A DNA stretch of 64,000 bases from Planctomicrobium sp051465645. Its GTDB lineage: Bacteria; Planctomycetota; Planctomycetia; Planctomycetales; Planctomycetaceae. Below, piece after piece: positions 37,237 to 48,207 of this stretch. Within the stretch, counting starts at the first letter, position 1; each line of letters opens with the position of its first letter. The notes under the pieces are model-generated. The model did not search any database and was not told the DNA's origin. It saw only the letters and a program-made list of their open reading frames with translations. The position numbers and the translations under genes were made by a program. The stretch lies in contig NZ_CP195790.1 of the NCBI RefSeq assembly GCF_051465645.1, forward strand, positions 4,650,001 through 4,714,000. The letters run 5' to 3'.

Positions 37237-38703
37237 ATGTCTCTCTTTGATGATTATCGATTGAACATCACACGCCGGCATTTTTTCTCGCAGGGAGCCA
37301 ACCTGCTTGGGACAGCCGCTCTGACGTCGTTGCTGGGGAAAGCTGCGACAGCCAGTTCGTCGGGAAAGAGTGATTCGGAACAGATGGGGCACGTTGCCAC
37401 GCATTTTCCTGCGAAGGTGAAACATGTCATCTATCTGCACATGGTCGGCGGTCCATCGCAGTTGGACTTGTATGACTATAAGCCTGTGATGAATGAGTGG
37501 TACGACAAAGACCTTCCGGAATCGATTCGGAACGGTCAGCGTCTCACCACAATGACTTCCGGGCAGGCACGGTTTCCAATTGCTCCGTCGATGTACAAGT
37601 TCGAGCAATGCGGTCAGAACGGAATGTGGGTCTCGGAGTTGCTTCCGCACATGAAGAAGATGACAGATGAAGTCGTCTTCATGAAAGCGATGCACACTGA
37701 AGCGATCAATCATGAACCTGCAATCAGTCTGATGCAGACCGGGAATCAGGTGAGTGGGCGGCCTTGTATGGGGGCGTGGACCTCATATGGATTGGGAAGC
37801 CTGAATGACAATCTGCCCACGTTCGTTGTGATGGTCGCACAACCAACGAACACGGCACAAACACAGGCGATCTCCGGTCGTCTCTGGTCGTCCGGTTATC
37901 TGCCAGGCGAACATGCTGCGACTGCGTTTCGAACAAGCGGCGACCCGATTCTGTTCATCAATGATCCACCAGGCGTTTCGAGAGCGGTTCGTCGGTCGAC
38001 ATTGGACGGATTGAATGCGTTGAACGAGATGACGTTTAACTCGCTGGGGGACTTGGAGACCAGAACCCGAATTCAGCAGTACGAGTTAGCGTACCGTATG
38101 CAGTCGAGTGTTCCTGAACTGGCCGATTTTTCGCAAGAGACCAAGGCGACTTTGGATCTCTATGGGCCAGATATTCAGAAGTCTGGCAGCTTTGCTCAAA
38201 CGGTTCTGCTGGCTCGACGCATGGTTGAACGAGGCGTCCGTTTTGTGCAGATCTATCATAATAACTGGGATACGCACGGGGACGTGGCAGGTCGTTTACC
38301 GGATCAATGTCGCGATGTTGACCAGCCATGTTCCGCGCTGATTCACGATCTCGAACAGCGCGGGTTGCTCGATGAAACCCTGATCATTTGGGGAGGCGAG
38401 TTCGGGCGGACAATCTATTCACAAGGAGGATTGTCGAAGAAGAACTACGGCCGCGATCATCATCCTCGCTGCTTTACGATGTGGATGGCTGGAGGGGGTC
38501 TGAAAGCCGGGACGATTTATGGGGAGACAGATGACTTCTCATACAATGTCGTGAAGGACCCGATTCATGTGCGTGATTTCCATGCGACTGTCCTGCAGTT
38601 GCTGGGGTATGATCACGAACGTCTGACGTATAAGTTTCAGGGATTGGATCAGAAACTGACCGGGGTTCTGCCAGCCAGAATTGTCTCCGAACTGCTCGCT
38701 TGA
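37237..38703 (+). CDS. DUF1501 exported protein (alkaline-phosphatase-like fold)
   Basis: 488 residues from the ATG at 37237, with AGGAG 7 bases upstream. The N-terminus has a twin-arginine motif (NITRRHFFSQGANLLGTAAL, Arg13-Arg14), so export by Tat is likely. DUF1501 features: VIYLHMVGGPSQLDLYDYKP, MHTEAINHEPAI, RPCMGAWTSYGLGS, GVRFVQIYHNNWDTHGD and WGGEFGRT, RDHHPRCFTMWMAGGG, which is a sulfatase/phosphatase-like metal arrangement. It follows the PSCyt gene by 58 bases and is almost certainly co-transcribed. Confidence 0.95.
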   Translation: MSLFDDYRLNITRRHFFSQGANLLGTAALTSLLGKAATASSSGKSDSEQMGHVATHFPAKVKHVIYLHMVGGPSQLDLYDYKPVMNEWYDKDLPESIRNGQRLTTMTSGQARFPIAPSMYKFEQCGQNGMWVSELLPHMKKMTDEVVFMKAMHTEAINHEPAISLMQTGNQVSGRPCMGAWTSYGLGSLNDNLPTFVVMVAQPTNTAQTQAISGRLWSSGYLPGEHAATAFRTSGDPILFINDPPGVSRAVRRSTLDGLNALNEMTFNSLGDLETRTRIQQYELAYRMQSSVPELADFSQETKATLDLYGPDIQKSGSFAQTVLLARRMVERGVRFVQIYHNNWDTHGDVAGRLPDQCRDVDQPCSALIHDLEQRGLLDETLIIWGGEFGRTIYSQGGLSKKNYGRDHHPRCFTMWMAGGGLKAGTIYGETDDFSYNVVKDPIHVRDFHATVLQLLGYDHERLTYKFQGLDQKLTGVLPARIVSELLA

Positions 38704-38748
38704 GTTGTGTCAGCCAAATAACATTACGGAAGTTGGGACGGCTCAAAG

Positions 38749-38787
38749 TAAAACGCCTCAAGTGCAAACTGCGCTTGAGGCGTTTTT
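38749..38787. terminator. Bidirectional terminator between DUF1501 and rny
   Basis: Stem AAAACGCCTCAAG / CTTGAGGCGTTTT (about 13 pairs) with a 13-base loop. A-rich on one side and T-rich on the other, between convergent genes. Confidence 0.92.
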
Positions 38788-38827
38788 ATTCATCTGAATG
38801 TCGTTGGCGAACCGGAAATGGTTCTGC

Positions 38828-40369
<1,542 letters not shown>

Positions 40370-41181
40370 GATGTGACTTTCGAAACCATCTTCGAAAGCA
40401 CTTGATCAGTGATGGGAAACAGACGCAAACGCAATTTGAGAGGACGCTGAATTCAGTTGAACAACGCGCTGTGCAAGTTCGTTCTCTGACTATGACGCAG
40501 CCGGAAAGGACTTCGGAAACAACCTGTGCGGTTGTTGTCCGTTGAGTCATCTGTGTTTCCTCGCTTGCCGGTGCGACGAAATGGAACGTCGATCGACAGT
40601 GGCGGAAACAGCAGACCGGACAGCCCCCAACTTAGTGGAGGTTGTTCTGACGGACTGACTAACTGAAGGCGACACACCTGTCGGGATAAGTCCAGCAGGA
40701 CCCCCAATCGGTGCATCATCCAGCAGATCAGTACGTTCAGCAGTTGCATAGACGGTTTCAAACGAGACTTGGAGTCATTAACGGAGACCATGTCACTCCA
40801 CCTGCATCGAAACAGTTCCGATCAGGTCGAGGTGTCATCCTGAAGTTGTTCTCAACAGTTCAATTCCAGACTGGACCAGAAATGGGCTGTCTAGAAATTG
40901 AGCATGTTGAATCTGAAATCCAATCGCCTTCCCTCATTCGTCAGCATGTCAGCTTGCCTGAACAAGGCTCTGAAACACGGTTGATGAATTGTTGGAAACA
41001 GGTGCTCATTTTCGGGAGGGACTTGCCCCCATTTAAATCCTATCAAAAAAATACTCTACGGCAATTCACAAGTGATGCATTGTCTTATCTGGCAAGATCC
41101 TACGGCTGCAATACAGGTTGGTCTGACTGTGCGTTTGGGAGGGATTTGTGGAGAGTGCCAGTTCCAATGAAAATCCAATGG
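40370..41181. other. Intergenic region upstream of rny
   Basis: About 810 bases. A plus-strand frame of 162 codons (40711-41199) has no SD and its stop falls inside the terminator stem at 41182-41220, so I do not call it a gene. Nothing else recognisable. Confidence 0.5.
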
Positions 41182-41220
41182 AAAAAGGTCAGGTTCTGAA
41201 TTTCAGAACCTGACCTTTTT
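41182..41220. terminator. Bidirectional terminator downstream of bioB
   Basis: Near-perfect palindrome AAAAAGGTCAGGTTCTGAA / TTCAGAACCTGACCTTTTT, one of the strongest in the window; on the minus strand it follows the bioB stop at 41256 by 36 bases. Confidence 0.93.
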
Positions 41221-41255
41221 GTTTTCAGAACGAACGACTCGAGAGATGACTGCCT

Positions 41256-42302
41256 CTAGGACAGAATTTCTTCGACTTCGGAGCTGGTTTCGTGCCCGCC
41301 GACCACGACATCGAAGCCGAGGTCTTTGACCATTGCGAAATCCTCTTCCGGGGTCTGGCCCTTGGTTGTCAGGTAATCGCTGACAAACATGGAATTTGCG
41401 GCGTAAAGGCCCATTGCCTGCATTGATCGCAGGTTGACTTCACGTCCACCAGCGATGCGGATTTCCACACTCGGGTGAACCATTCGCAACAGACAGAGCA
41501 CCTTCAGGCAGTAGCGAGGATCGAGTTCGTCCTTCTGAGCCAGTGGTGTTCCGTCGATGGCATGCAGGAAGTTGACCGGAATCGACTTCACGTCCAGATC
41601 GCGGAGTTCAAAGACCGCGTCGAGAATGTCCTGTTGTTCTTCACCCATCCCGACAATCAGTCCGCTGCACAATTCCATGCCGGCTTCGTGAGCGATTCGC
41701 AGGGTGTCGAGACGATCCTGATAGGTGTGGGTCGTACAGATCTCGTCGTAGTAGCGACGTGATGTGTTCAGGTTGTGGTTGATGCGGTCAACGCCGGCGT
41801 CAGCCAGTTTTTGAGCCTGATCTGGCTTCAGCAATCCCAGGCATGCACAGATATGCAGGCCCATTTCGTCTTTGATTTTCTTGACGACATTGCAGACGTG
41901 ATCGACTTCGCGGTTCGTTGGCCCACGACCGCTGGCGACAATGCAGTAGGTCCGAGCGTTGCTGTCTTTTGCCTTGCGAGCACCTTCCATCAGGACGCGT
42001 TCGTTCGCGATGGAGTACTTTTCAATGGGAGCATCGGAAATCTTTGATTGCGAACAGTATCCACAATCTTCCGGGCAAAGACCGCTCTTGGCGTTCTTCA
42101 GATAGTACAGGTGGACGATATGGCTGAAGTGTGCTCGGCGAACCGCATAAGTGGCGGCCAGCAGGTCGAGCAATTCTTCGTCCGAAGACTCCAGAATCGA
42201 ACGTCCTTCTTCGATGGTGATTGATTCACCGGAAAGAACGCGGCGGCTCATCTCGTGCCAACGGGAGACCGGAGCGGAAAGATTGTCAGGTGATGTAAGC
42301 AT
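41256..42302 (-). CDS. bioB: Biotin synthase
   Basis: 348 residues. A radical SAM enzyme that inserts sulfur into dethiobiotin. Cys76, Cys80 and Cys83 form the CxxxCxxC cluster site (SGLCPEDCGYCSQS). Other family features: LMEGARKAKDSNARTYCIVASGRGP, INHNLNTSRRYYDEICTTHTYQDRLDTLRIAHEAGMELCSGLIVGMGE, and IRIAGGREVNLRSMQAMGLYAANSMFVSDYLTTKGQTPEEDFAM, which carries the conserved Arg ligand of the second cluster. The start ATG has no SD. No other bio gene is nearby. Confidence 0.97.
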   Translation of the reverse strand: MLTSPDNLSAPVSRWHEMSRRVLSGESITIEEGRSILESSDEELLDLLAATYAVRRAHFSHIVHLYYLKNAKSGLCPEDCGYCSQSKISDAPIEKYSIANERVLMEGARKAKDSNARTYCIVASGRGPTNREVDHVCNVVKKIKDEMGLHICACLGLLKPDQAQKLADAGVDRINHNLNTSRRYYDEICTTHTYQDRLDTLRIAHEAGMELCSGLIVGMGEEQQDILDAVFELRDLDVKSIPVNFLHAIDGTPLAQKDELDPRYCLKVLCLLRMVHPSVEIRIAGGREVNLRSMQAMGLYAANSMFVSDYLTTKGQTPEEDFAMVKDLGFDVVVGGHETSSEVEEILS

Positions 42303-42459
42303 GAAACTGCAATTGAAATGTTATCGGTATGTAAATGGGAACCGGAATGAGATTGGCCACTGCGGCAGAATCGTGAATCTCCGGTCGCCTTCGATTTCGA
42401 AATCGCGTAAGCACTGAGCCGGTCAGGCGACTGCGATGAGGCAGTCAGACGGGTTCGTG

Positions 42460-42909
42460 CTAATCTTTTTTCTTCCGTGGAACCCGACGTCGCAGTGGGC
42501 TGGAATCGTCGCCGTCTTCATCTTCGGTTTCTGATGAGGAAGAAGCAGATTCGATCGCCCGACGAATGGTGTCGAGAAGTACGTCCATCGCAAAGGGTTT
42601 ACGAAGGTAGTCGACGGCCCCGAGCATTTCTGCATAGGCTTTGTGTCGGCCCCCTTCGTTGGCGGTGATCATGATGACCGGTGGTGCCGAGCTGAGCGTT
42701 TTCAAATATTCAAGAACAGGGAACCCCCCCATGCGCGGCATCATCATGTCGGTGATGATGAGGTCAGGATTCTCGGATTGAATCAGCTTTTGGCCCTCGG
42801 CACCATTCGATGCAGAGGCAACACGGTAACCAGCCGCTTCGAGCACGGCTCGAAGTGTTGTCTGAATTTCCCGATCGTCCTCGATGAGCACGATTTTGTG
42901 GCCTGCCAT
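42460..42909 (-). CDS. Single-domain response regulator with charged C-terminal tail
   Basis: 149 residues from the ATG at 42909, which has GGGAG 7 bases before it. The receiver domain is complete: Asp10-Glu9-Asp11 acidic pocket, phosphoacceptor Asp54 (LIITDMMMPRMGG), Thr82 and Lys104 (DYLRKPF). There is no output domain. The last 30 residues are a Ser/acidic stretch followed by a basic end (RRRVPRKKKD), which looks disordered. No kinase is adjacent. Confidence 0.93.
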   Translation of the reverse strand: MAGHKIVLIEDDREIQTTLRAVLEAAGYRVASASNGAEGQKLIQSENPDLIITDMMMPRMGGFPVLEYLKTLSSAPPVIMITANEGGRHKAYAEMLGAVDYLRKPFAMDVLLDTIRRAIESASSSSETEDEDGDDSSPLRRRVPRKKKD

Positions 42910-43173
42910 GACGGCTCCCTTTGACTGATTACAGGTCTGCAAACCAACCAAAGTCAGACTTCGGCCAGTTCTTCAGGCATCTTATCGTTCACTGGTGTGA
43001 ACGGGATGCTCCGCCTCGCATTTGCAGGGATAAAATGACAATACCAGCAATTGCGACCGGCTGGATCTGAAACGCAACTGCATCTTATGGGGGACCAGCA
43101 ATGGACTCAACGAGACCCCCTCCCATTTTCGGGTTGCTGACAATTTCCTGAGTATTTTACGATGGCGTTGTCG
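42910..43173. other. Intergenic region upstream of the response regulator
   Basis: About 260 bases. I see no gene or hairpin; promoter elements for the minus-strand regulator gene are expected here. Confidence 0.4.
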
Positions 43174-43314
43174 TCAATGTGATTTTGCGAAAGCGGCTTT
43201 GAGCCTGTTCGCCCAAGATCTCTGTTCGCTGTTGGAATGATAGAGGCGAACTTCAGGCTTGTTCATTGTGTCCGGATCAAACCCCATACTGAAGTCGTGG
43301 TGCCAGAAATGCAT
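43174..43314 (-). CDS. Possible small protein, divergent from rtcB
   Basis: 46 residues (MHFWHHDFSMGFDPDTMNKP at the start, ending NRLKAAFAKSH). The frame stays open upstream to beyond the rtcB start (about 43390), giving about 70 codons without a stop, with GTG at 43332 as another possible start. There is no SD before either start. The composition (His, Trp, Asn-Lys-Pro-Glu-Val) looks protein-like, but the length is short enough to be chance. Function unknown. Confidence 0.3.
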   Translation of the reverse strand: MHFWHHDFSMGFDPDTMNKPEVRLYHSNSEQRSWANRLKAAFAKSH

Positions 43315-43377
43315 CTGATTTATGGGGAGCACATGGACGGTGGGATGCCGTCCCGTTGAAATCAGGATGTCAGGGCC

Positions 43378-44766
43378 ATGAATCGGAAACAGTTGTCAAA
43401 ACTCGGGATGCCTGAGGACGCTTTTGCAGAAGCGATCTCGGCAATTCAATCAGCCTGCGCCGCTGGACTGCGTTCCAAAGCGGTTCAGGATTCGTTGAAA
43501 GATGTCATCGCGAATCCTCAGGTGTACCTTGAGGATGTCTACTTCGCTGCGCTGGCTCAGAAGCTGGTTGCACCGCAAGTTCAGGTTCATCGAGACCCGG
43601 TGACGTATCAAACTTGGGGAAGTGAGTACATCGACCCGGAGTCGCACCGGCAGATGCGGGATGCATGTGCTTTACCCAGTGCAGTCGGTGCTGCGTTGAT
43701 GCCGGATGCACATGTCGGGTATGGGCTGCCCATCGGCGGAGTTCTCGCGCTGAAGGATGCTGTTTGCCCGTATGCGGTCGGTGTCGATATCGCGTGTCGA
43801 ATGAAGTTGTCAGTTCTCGATCTTCCACCTGAGATGCTGGATCGAGACAACGGGGTGGCTCAGTTCACAACTGCTCTGGAGAATGGAACACTTTTCGGGA
43901 CAGGAAAGCAGTTCAAACGACGCCAATCGCATGATGTCATGGATCAGGATTGGAGCGTGTCCAGAGTGACTCGCGAGCTGAAAGACAAGGCGTGGGGACA
44001 GTTGGGAACATCCGGGTCAGGGAACCACTTCGTTGAGTTCGGACTGTTGACGCTGCACGAACCTTTGTTGGGGATGTCTGCCGGGAAGTATGTCGCCTTG
44101 CTGAGTCATAGCGGGAGTCGCGGGGCAGGGCATGCTGTCTGTTCGACATACAGTTCAGTTGCCCAGCGGTCATTGCCGCAGGAGTATCGGAACTTTGGTC
44201 GATTGTCCTGGCTTGATCTGAACTCGCAGGCGGGGCAAGAGTATTGGGCCGCCATGAATCTGATGGGGGACTATGCCTCAGGGAATCATGCGGTCATCCA
44301 TCGCAATGTCGCCAAACTCATCGGAGCGGAAGTCCTCGGAACCGTTGAGAATCACCATAACTTCGCGTGGAAAGAAGTTCACAATGGTCAGGAAGTCATC
44401 GTGCATCGCAAGGGAGCGACTCCTGCTGGCGAAGGTGTTCTGGGAGTGATTCCGGGGTCGATGGCAACGCCTGCTTATGTTGTTCGCGGGAAGGGAAACG
44501 CTGAGAGCTTCCATTCCGCATCGCACGGTGCAGGGCGAGTCATGTCGCGAACCAAAGCGAACGCGACATTCCGCTTCAATGCGGTTCGCGGAGATCTGAA
44601 GCAGAAGGGCGTGACTGTTCTCTCTGCCGGATCAGATGAGGTCCCCGGCGTCTACAAGAACATCGATCAGATCATGGCTGCTCAAACGGATCTCGTCGAT
44701 ATCGTTGCTCGATTTGATCCCAAGGTGGTCAAGATGTGCGGCGATGGAAGTAAAGCCGAAGATTAG
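43378..44766 (+). CDS. rtcB: RNA ligase RtcB family
   Basis: 462 residues. RtcB joins 2',3'-cyclic phosphate or 3'-phosphate RNA ends to 5'-OH ends, with GTP and manganese. Key motifs: LMPDAHVGYGLPIGGVLAL, VGVDIACRMK with Asp137 and Cys140 as metal ligands, GTSGSGNHFVEFG, HSGSRGAGH, VENHHNFAWKEVH, and SHGAGRVMSRTKA with the His that becomes guanylylated. The AGGG before the ATG is only 4 bases away. RtcR, RtcA or archease are not seen in the neighbourhood. A good terminator follows. Confidence 0.95.
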   Translation: MNRKQLSKLGMPEDAFAEAISAIQSACAAGLRSKAVQDSLKDVIANPQVYLEDVYFAALAQKLVAPQVQVHRDPVTYQTWGSEYIDPESHRQMRDACALPSAVGAALMPDAHVGYGLPIGGVLALKDAVCPYAVGVDIACRMKLSVLDLPPEMLDRDNGVAQFTTALENGTLFGTGKQFKRRQSHDVMDQDWSVSRVTRELKDKAWGQLGTSGSGNHFVEFGLLTLHEPLLGMSAGKYVALLSHSGSRGAGHAVCSTYSSVAQRSLPQEYRNFGRLSWLDLNSQAGQEYWAAMNLMGDYASGNHAVIHRNVAKLIGAEVLGTVENHHNFAWKEVHNGQEVIVHRKGATPAGEGVLGVIPGSMATPAYVVRGKGNAESFHSASHGAGRVMSRTKANATFRFNAVRGDLKQKGVTVLSAGSDEVPGVYKNIDQIMAAQTDLVDIVARFDPKVVKMCGDGSKAED

Positions 44767-44814
44767 ACCGTTCTGGTCAATCAAATGGCCGCGATTGTAA
44801 GCGACCTCAAATGA

Positions 44815-44850
44815 GAAGGGCCGGAACCACTCGTGTGTTCCGGCCCTTTA
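44815..44850. terminator. Bidirectional terminator between rtcB and DAHP synthase genes
   Basis: Stem AAGGGCCGGAACCA / TGTTCCGGCCCTT (one or two imperfect pairs near the loop) with a 6-8 base loop, then a T-rich end, between convergent genes. Confidence 0.9.
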
Positions 44851-44892
44851 TTACTTCTAAATATTGCTACGGTCGTCTAACCCTGTTCGGTA

Positions 44893-45921
44893 TTAGACAG
44901 CGGCAGGGATTTCTCGTTTCAGCAAGGTTGCGAGTGTTCGCATTTGCTGGAAGAGATCTGCGTACTGATGTGGCAACAGCGCCTGTGGTCCGTCGCTCAT
45001 TGCCTTTTCAGGACAGTTGTGAACTTCGATGTGCACACCGTCGGCACCAGCGGCGATTGAAGCCAGGGACATGCTTGGAATCAGGTCTGGACGACCTGTT
45101 GCATGGCTTGGATCGACGACCACCGGCAGGTGGGAGAGGCCTTTGATGTTCGGAACGGCAGACAAGTCGAGCAGGTTTCGGGTAGAGCTGTCGAAGCTCT
45201 TGATCCCGCGTTCGCACAGGATGACTTGCTGATTGCCGTTTGCCAGCACGTATTCGGCTGACATGAGCAGGTCTTGAATCGTTGCGCTCATTCCTCGTTT
45301 GAGAAGCACTGGACGATTGGTATGACCGACTTCAGTGAGCAGATTGAAGTTCTGCATGTTTCGGGCACCAATCTGGATGATGTCCGAATACTCATTCACG
45401 AGATCAACCTGGCGAGGGTCCATCACTTCCGTGACAACTGGCATTCCCAGTTCATCACCGACTTTGCGAAGGATCTTCAACCCTTCTTCGCCCATTCCCT
45501 GGTAGCTGTAAGGGCTTGTGCGTGGTTTGAAAGCTCCCCCACGGAGAACGTTTGCTCCAGCGGCTTTCACATCGCGACCGATTTCGCGGAGGATGTCTTC
45601 ACCTTCAATTGAGCAAGGACCGGCGATCATCATGAGGTTTCCACCCCCGACTTTGACGCCATGACCTAAATCGAAAACTGAATCCTGTTTACGGAATTCA
45701 CGGCTGGCAAGCTTATATGGTTTCAAAATCGACATCACATCTTCAACGCCGGGAATCGCCTTCAATGGGGCATTTCGCAGCTGGTCTTCTTCGCCAATGA
45801 CTCCAATGAGCGTGCGCTGGACTCCCTTGCTCAGTTCGTGGCGGAATCCCATTTCTTCGAGCTTGTCAAAGATGTGCTGCAGCTGTTGTTCAGTGTAGTC
45901 AGGTTTCAAAACAATGATCAC
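44893..45921 (-). CDS. aroF: 3-deoxy-7-phosphoheptulonate synthase (type I beta)
   Basis: 342 residues. The start is the GTG at 45921 (VIIVLKPDYTEQQLQHI), chosen because GAGG lies 6 bases upstream and it matches the usual beginning of this family. An N-terminal ferredoxin-like domain (about 1-70) is followed by the TIM-barrel: GGGNLMMIAGPCSIEGEDI, LRGGAFKPRTSPYSYQGMGEEGL, QIGARNMQNFNLL, KRGMSATIQDLLMSAEYV, RGIKSFDSSTRN, VVVDPSHATGRPDL and GVHIEVHNCPEKAMSDGPQAL. It condenses phosphoenolpyruvate and erythrose-4-phosphate, the first step to aromatic amino acids. Upstream of it on the same strand is ilvB. Confidence 0.96.
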   Translation of the reverse strand: MIIVLKPDYTEQQLQHIFDKLEEMGFRHELSKGVQRTLIGVIGEEDQLRNAPLKAIPGVEDVMSILKPYKLASREFRKQDSVFDLGHGVKVGGGNLMMIAGPCSIEGEDILREIGRDVKAAGANVLRGGAFKPRTSPYSYQGMGEEGLKILRKVGDELGMPVVTEVMDPRQVDLVNEYSDIIQIGARNMQNFNLLTEVGHTNRPVLLKRGMSATIQDLLMSAEYVLANGNQQVILCERGIKSFDSSTRNLLDLSAVPNIKGLSHLPVVVDPSHATGRPDLIPSMSLASIAAGADGVHIEVHNCPEKAMSDGPQALLPHQYADLFQQMRTLATLLKREIPAAV

Positions 45922-46296
45922 GGGTAACCTCGGGAGCATTAAGCTCGAAAATTGTGAGTTGGCACTCGACGCTTCTTTCGATGCCAACAGGCCCTCTCGG
46001 TGCGATCGTTAATTTAACGTCGGAGCATTCTGAACGATCGCAGGAGCTCTGAAAAGCGGAGCAGCCGCCGATTTCCGCACAAATTCTTCTCTAATCCGGA
46101 AGCGACTCAAGTTCGGCGGTTGAGTTATTTCCGTTCCTCATTCTGGAAACGAGGAGTGCAGACAACCACGCATTCCGGGCAGTTTTTCAGGAAGATAACG
46201 AAGGATGGCGACTCTGATTTTCTCAGTAGTCGCCATCGCCTTTCGCGTCATCTTGAGAGCCGGTCGCGTGTATTCACGAAGACCGTCTTCCGGGCA
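45922..46296. other. Intergenic region between ilvB and aroF-type gene
   Basis: About 375 bases. Contains one hairpin (next entry). No gene supported; plus-strand frames here are antisense to ilvB. Confidence 0.5.
46204..46237 (-). terminator. Hairpin downstream of ilvB
   Basis: Arms GATGGCGACT / AGTCGCCATC with additional CTGA/TCAG pairing inside. On the minus strand it follows the ilvB stop by about 60 bases, but the T tract after it is weak. Confidence 0.55.
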
Positions 46297-48207
46297 CTAT
46301 TCGGTGATGATGTCCCGAACAGTTCCTCCACCTGGAATCATTGGCAGCACGTGCTCTTGATATGGGCACAACACGTCCAGAAGATATGGACCATCGTGTT
46401 CAATCATGGCTTTGATTGCAGCTGGGAGAGCTGCTTTGCTGCGAACGGAAGCGGCTTTCACACCGAAGCTTTCGGCCATCTGAACGAAGTTCGGGTACGT
46501 TTCTTCGTAGTGAGTGCCGGAACCTTCGCCGAGCCATTCTGGATGGTCGATCGGACCCAGATAAGTGTGTGCTCGACGTCCTTCCATGAATCGGTCTTCC
46601 CACTGCACAACCATCCCGAGGTGCTGGTTGTTCAGGAGCAGGATCTTGACTGGAAGTTTCTCGCAGTGCAGGGTAGCCAGTTCCTGAATGTTCATCAGGA
46701 TTGACCCGTCACCATCGATGTCGATGACCAGTGAGTTTGGATGAGCCGCCTGAACGCCCATTGCAGCAGGCAGGCCGAAGCCCATCGTTCCCAGACCTGA
46801 ACTGGACAGCCAGCGTTTCGGTTCGCGGAACTTGTAATATTGGGCTGCAAACATCTGGTGCTGACCCACACCGACGCTGACGTAGGTGTCTTTTTCGATG
46901 GTCTGGCGCCAGAGTTCTTCGATTGCGTGCTGAGGAACAATGAAGTCGCCTGCTTCACGGTATTTCAGTGGGTGAGCAGCTCTCCACTCATTGATCTGCT
47001 TCCACCAGGCTTCTGTTTCTGGCTTGTCGTCAGCAGTGAATTCTGCGTTCAGCTTGATCAGGAATTCCTTAACATCTCCGATGATCGGGATGTGGGCTTC
47101 CTTGTTCTTGTGCATTTCGGACGGGTCGAGGTCAACGTGGACGATCTTCCCGTGCTTGGCGAATTCTTCGAGTTTCCCGGTCACGCGATCGTCGAATCGC
47201 ACACCGAGCGCGAGGAGCAGGTCGGCATCGTTCACTGCGAAGTTCGCGTAAACGGTTCCGTGCATCCCGAGCATGTGCAGCGACTGTTCGTCGTCACCTG
47301 GGAATGCTCCGATTCCCATGACGGTTGTGGTCACCGGAATGTTGGAAGCACGAGCAAATTTGATGAGCTCTGCAGATGTTTCGGTGTTGACGCAACCTCC
47401 ACCGACGTAAAGGATTGGTCGCTTTGAGCGGCGGATCGCGGCGACAACCTGACGAACCTGTTCCACAGCGATCTTGCTCTCGGTGTGGTAACCAGGCAGA
47501 TTCATCGGGGGATCAAAGTCGATGTCCGCGTCGGTTGATGCGAGCTGGATGTTCTTCGGGAAGTCAATCAGCACTGGACCTGGACGGCCAGAGCGAGCGA
47601 CATAGAACGCTTCTTTGACGATCCGTGGAATGCTGCGCAGAGCGGCTTGAACTGATTCCGGGCAATCCGGATCAGCTGCTGTGATCATGTAGTGGTGCTT
47701 GGTGACAGCACGGCAGATTTCCACGATTGGAGTCTCTTGGAACGCATCGGTTCCAATGACTTTCTGTGAAACCTGACCGGTGATGGCGATCAGTGGGATG
47801 CTGTCCATCTTGGCGTCAGCGATGGCGGTGACCAGGTTTGTCGCTCCTGGACCGCTTGTCGCCATGCAAATGCCGATTTCGTCAGTGGTTCGTGAGATCC
47901 CCTGAGCGGCAAAGCCCCCTCCCTGTTCGTGGCGAGGCAGGATTGTGCGAATGTGTTCGCGGTGCTTGCGCAATGCCTGGTGCAATGGCATGCTGGCACC
48001 GCCGGGATACGCAAAGACGTACTTGGCCCCTTGTTGAATCAAGGCTTGGACAAGAATATCTGAACCGGTTCTAATCTGACGACCGGTTTTAGGTGCCAGG
48101 GCTGTCGACACGATGCATGCTTCCCGAAAAGGTGTAGTGGCGGTCTTCTCTGTCTCGTCTACCTGTTGTCCTGCTGTCGCCGGCACATGGCCTTTGCTTG
48201 TCAGCAT
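46297..48207 (-). CDS. ilvB: Acetolactate synthase large subunit
   Basis: 636 residues with an N-terminal extension of about 45 residues before the conserved start (GSDILVQALIQQGAKYVFAYPGGASMPLHQAL). The TPP-activating Glu is in RHEQGGGFAAQG; ATSGPGATNLVTAIADAKMDSIPLIAITGQV is the usual oxidation-site region. Later come the FAD-binding central domain (SKRPILYVGGG, LLALGVRFDDRVTGK) and the TPP-binding DIDGDGSILMNIQELAT with NNQHLGMVVQWEDRFM. The SD (GGAGG) is unusually close to the ATG. No small regulatory subunit gene follows. The last residues (VLPMIPGGGTVRDII) are typical. Confidence 0.97.
   Translation of the reverse strand: MLTSKGHVPATAGQQVDETEKTATTPFREACIVSTALAPKTGRQIRTGSDILVQALIQQGAKYVFAYPGGASMPLHQALRKHREHIRTILPRHEQGGGFAAQGISRTTDEIGICMATSGPGATNLVTAIADAKMDSIPLIAITGQVSQKVIGTDAFQETPIVEICRAVTKHHYMITAADPDCPESVQAALRSIPRIVKEAFYVARSGRPGPVLIDFPKNIQLASTDADIDFDPPMNLPGYHTESKIAVEQVRQVVAAIRRSKRPILYVGGGCVNTETSAELIKFARASNIPVTTTVMGIGAFPGDDEQSLHMLGMHGTVYANFAVNDADLLLALGVRFDDRVTGKLEEFAKHGKIVHVDLDPSEMHKNKEAHIPIIGDVKEFLIKLNAEFTADDKPETEAWWKQINEWRAAHPLKYREAGDFIVPQHAIEELWRQTIEKDTYVSVGVGQHQMFAAQYYKFREPKRWLSSSGLGTMGFGLPAAMGVQAAHPNSLVIDIDGDGSILMNIQELATLHCEKLPVKILLLNNQHLGMVVQWEDRFMEGRRAHTYLGPIDHPEWLGEGSGTHYEETYPNFVQMAESFGVKAASVRSKAALPAAIKAMIEHDGPYLLDVLCPYQEHVLPMIPGGGTVRDIITE

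Noticed and set aside
36997..37713. 238-codon minus-strand frame
   Set aside because: Antisense to the end of the PSCyt gene and start of the DUF1501 gene.
40711..41199. 162-codon plus-strand frame
   Set aside because: No SD or family resemblance, and its last codons and stop fall inside the 41182-41220 terminator stem. Not impossible, but unsupported.
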